From Neotamlana nanhaiensis (lineage in GTDB: Bacteria; Bacteroidota; Bacteroidia; Flavobacteriales; Flavobacteriaceae), in contig NZ_JTDV01000010.1 in the NCBI RefSeq assembly GCF_000943555.1, positions 186,001 through 250,000 on the forward strand: DNA of 64,000 nt, given 5' to 3'. Position numbers and translations under genes: made by a program. This document shows, piece after piece, positions 61,963 through 64,000 of this stretch (the first letter of the stretch is position 1; every line of letters starts with the position of its first letter). The notes beneath the pieces are model-generated. The model saw only the letters and a program-made list of their open reading frames with translations. It was not told where the DNA came from and searched no databases.

Positions 61963-63561
61963 TTAATCACCCGTTTTAAAATAGGCATCATAATCCAAAG
62001 TATCAAAAACAATCCGAGTTCTTTCCCTTAAATGTTCACTAAAAATACTACGAGAAGAATCAACATCTTTTGCCTTTATACAAAACAAATCCGCCATGGA
62101 ATGAAACAAATCATCGGACATATACTTTCGGTCTTGATTAGAAAAAAGATTTCGATTTTGTTTATATTTTTCTGACTGCCAAAGCACAAAAGGAATCTCG
62201 TATACATTTTTTGTTCTTACCATGTCTCTAAAATGACCTGAAAACTCAATATCGTCATATACTTCTTCGCCATGATCGGAAAAATAAAGCACTGCACTTG
62301 TAACATTTTTACTTTTAACCGACTCAATCACAGACTTAACTATATAATCTGTATAACGTACAGCATTATCGTAAGCATTAATCTGACTATAAATAACATC
62401 CTTTTTAAACTTGCTTCTTGGAATATCTTTAAAAACATTATAATGTTCTGGATAGCGATACTTATAGTTCATGTGCGTTCCTAAAGTGTGCAAAAAAACA
62501 ACCTTTTTATCGTTTTTATCTTGAAGCACTTCATGCATTTTTTTAACCAAAACTTCATCATACAATGTTTTTTCCTTTGCATTTTTAATATTCAAAAAAT
62601 ACGACTCACTTGCCCCCATGCCTATTTTTGTAACATAAGAATCGTTAGCTCCTAATGGTTTTTGTGCCGAAATCCAATAGGTTTTAAAGCCTGCTTGATT
62701 TAATAACTGGATGATTGAACCATTATATTTAGCATCTGGATTTTCATAATTCCCCAAGGTAAGCACTTTAGTTAAACTAGCTATGGTATAAGTATCTGGA
62801 CTAATAACTTTGTTGTAAATTGTTAATTCGTCTTTCATAGCATCGAGCAATGGTGTCGTATTTCTGTAATATCCATATATACCTAAATGCGACCGCGCCG
62901 TTGATTCTCCAACAATTACTACATAGATTTCTTCTCCGTAAATTTTAATAGACCTTTCTACATTTGTAAAACTGCCCATTTTATCTTTAGCATAATCACC
63001 TAACTTACTAGATTCTATATGGTAGCCAACGGCAGATCTAGCAATCATAAAGGGCAAATTGTAAATTATTAAACCTGAAAACTTTAACAAAATAATGATA
63101 CCAAAAGCAAGAAGCGACATTTTTGTAGCAATTCGAGGAAATTGTAAGCTTAACTTGTTTAATTTAGTTAACAAAAATAAGGTTACAACCAATAAGCTAA
63201 TTCCTAAAACAATAATAGGTGTGTCAAAATAAAAACCTATAAATTCTTTGGTTTCTTCGGAGTTGGTATCGAATGCTACAAAAATTGCCGATTCTGTAAA
63301 TATGGTTTTAAACAGATAATAAAAAGCTGTTTCAACAAATAAGAACACCGAAAAAACAACAAAAGATACATTTAAATAATATGACTTTAACTTATTATTA
63401 CCAAAACAGTAAAGCGGACAAATAAGAACTATAGCAAAAAGGATATTTTCTACAAGGTTTAAAACTAAGCTTAGGGCCAATTTACTAAAAACACACTCAA
63501 ACAGTATAGCAACTAAAATAAGTAATAGGTATTTTGAAAATATCTTAAAAAATTTGGACAT
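61963..63561 (-). CDS. EptA/sulfatase-family phosphoethanolamine transferase-like protein
   Basis: A 532-aa inner-membrane enzyme, starting at MSKFFKIFSKYLLL (63561); a longer frame would run into the flippase gene. Five N-terminal helices (about 1-190) precede a periplasmic alkaline-phosphatase-superfamily domain with VVIVGESTARSHLGIYGYYR (Thr nucleophile in GESTAR), VVFLHTLGTHMNY and VLYFSDHGEEVYD (metal ligands). The family adds phosphoethanolamine to lipid A or glycans. It lies between flippase and glycosyltransferase genes, so the target is probably a surface glycan, not necessarily lipid A. Confidence 0.88.
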   Translation of the reverse strand: MSKFFKIFSKYLLLILVAILFECVFSKLALSLVLNLVENILFAIVLICPLYCFGNNKLKSYYLNVSFVVFSVFLFVETAFYYLFKTIFTESAIFVAFDTNSEETKEFIGFYFDTPIIVLGISLLVVTLFLLTKLNKLSLQFPRIATKMSLLAFGIIILLKFSGLIIYNLPFMIARSAVGYHIESSKLGDYAKDKMGSFTNVERSIKIYGEEIYVVIVGESTARSHLGIYGYYRNTTPLLDAMKDELTIYNKVISPDTYTIASLTKVLTLGNYENPDAKYNGSIIQLLNQAGFKTYWISAQKPLGANDSYVTKIGMGASESYFLNIKNAKEKTLYDEVLVKKMHEVLQDKNDKKVVFLHTLGTHMNYKYRYPEHYNVFKDIPRSKFKKDVIYSQINAYDNAVRYTDYIVKSVIESVKSKNVTSAVLYFSDHGEEVYDDIEFSGHFRDMVRTKNVYEIPFVLWQSEKYKQNRNLFSNQDRKYMSDDLFHSMADLFCIKAKDVDSSRSIFSEHLRERTRIVFDTLDYDAYFKTGD

Positions 63562-63568
63562 AACTTGT

Positions 63569-64000
63569 TTACAACGTATTGCTTTTACCAAAAGCATAGT
63601 TTTTAAATATAAAAACCACAACAACTAAGTATATAACGTACCTAAAAAAATGTGCCATTACAACACCTTTTAGACCAAAGTTATTAATAAGTAAGTGTGA
63701 TATAACTACAAATAAAACTACTGCTAAAACTTCAGTAAAAATATAAAACTTCATTCGCCTTTTTGCCAAAAACTGATAGGATAATACAAATGCAACAAAT
63801 TTAATAAAATCACCCAAAAGCTGCCATAAAAACAAGTCACTTACTTCTAAAAACTCTCTAGTATACAAAAGGTTAACAATAGTTTCTCGTAATAGAAACA
63901 CCAAAAACATTCCTAAAAAAATAAGAGGTAACAACAGTTTGTAAATTTGTTTCACTTCAACCTTAAATTCTGAAAAGCGATCTATTTGTGAATATTTAGG
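63569..64000 (-). CDS. Polysaccharide flippase (Wzx/MOP-like), 5' end beyond window
   Basis: About 143 C-terminal residues are visible, open to the window edge (PKYSQIDRFSEFKVEVKQIY then KLLLPLIFLGMF). Four hydrophobic helices and the NLLYTREFLEVSDLFLWQLL segment are typical of the C-terminal half of MOP-superfamily flippases that move lipid-linked oligosaccharides across the inner membrane. It ends 8 bp before the phosphoethanolamine-transferase start. Part of the surface-glycan cluster. Confidence 0.82.
   Translation of the reverse strand, partial: PKYSQIDRFSEFKVEVKQIYKLLLPLIFLGMFLVFLLRETIVNLLYTREFLEVSDLFLWQLLGDFIKFVAFVLSYQFLAKRRMKFYIFTEVLAVVLFVVISHLLINNFGLKGVVMAHFFRYVIYLVVVVFIFKNYAFGKSNTL

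Noticed and set aside
1-64000. CRISPR arrays, tRNA, rRNA, phage or transposase genes
   Set aside because: No regularly spaced direct repeats, cloverleaf-like sequences, rRNA segments or transposase/integrase motifs were recognised on either strand.

Overview
The window looks like chromosome from a marine-type member of the Flavobacteriaceae (Bacteroidota). The DNA is AT-rich. It carries a SusC/SusD pair, several TonB-dependent receptors, many Bacteroidota-style lipoproteins, LytTR two-component signalling, the small ribosomal protein bTHX, and a few close matches to the Bacteroidota -7 promoter element TAnnTTTG. No tRNA, rRNA, CRISPR array, transposase or phage gene was recognised. Genus cannot be called from the sequence alone.

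Layout. 1-1315: 3' end of groEL with its terminator. 1381-3710: accessory patch with a TPR gene cut short at its C-terminus, an attC-like hairpin, and a small minus-strand cassette (frameshifted barstar-like immunity gene plus a 123-aa unknown) bounded by inverted copies of GTTATAC-N3/4-GTTGTGCT. 3799-6067: tandem-domain universal stress protein and hemN. 6156-9534: sucrose-type operon, a GT4 sucrose-phosphate-synthase-like enzyme and a fusion of a sucrose-phosphatase-like HAD domain with an (alpha/alpha)6 glycosidase. 9730-12406: MoxR-type AAA+ ATPase and VWA protein. 12502-22445: a phosphate-scavenging locus with SusC, SusD, PhoA-type alkaline phosphatase and metallophosphoesterase on the minus strand, and divergently a secreted protein joining a GDPD-like phosphodiesterase to a second alkaline phosphatase domain. 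This resembles a polysaccharide utilisation locus but has phosphatases in place of glycanases.

22519-28589: YceI lipoprotein, argE, a small stress operon (hsp20, lipoprotein, 58-aa protein) with a strong inverted repeat upstream, an ECF sigma/anti-sigma pair, and small membrane proteins, one frameshifted in a T7 tract. 28735-33587: operon in which a DUF4331 protein is split into two secreted halves, followed by a TPR lipoprotein and a TonB-dependent receptor. 33796-41027: glycosyltransferases, a LETM1-like protein, a decayed DUF1287 gene, methyltransferase, YkgJ cysteine-cluster protein, fatty acid hydroxylase and GDPD lipoprotein. 41077-44661: muropeptide pair (NamZ and a serine hydrolase) nearly back-to-back with a LolC/E-type permease. 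44925-48184: yaaA, bTHX, a uracil-DNA-glycosylase-like gene carrying an in-frame repeat-derived insertion, and three small DUF genes.

48392-57417: TonB, a LytS/LytTR two-component system with two 2TM modules, an ASCH protein, and a TPR/outer-membrane-barrel pair. 57639-64000: ftsE followed by a surface-glycan cluster (methyltransferase, three glycosyltransferases, phosphoethanolamine-transferase-like enzyme, flippase) that runs off the window.

Several dispersed palindromic repeat families occur between genes. Hairpins also sit inside three operons (after susD, after hsp20, after the DUF4331 C-half), which suggests post-transcriptional tuning of gene ratios.
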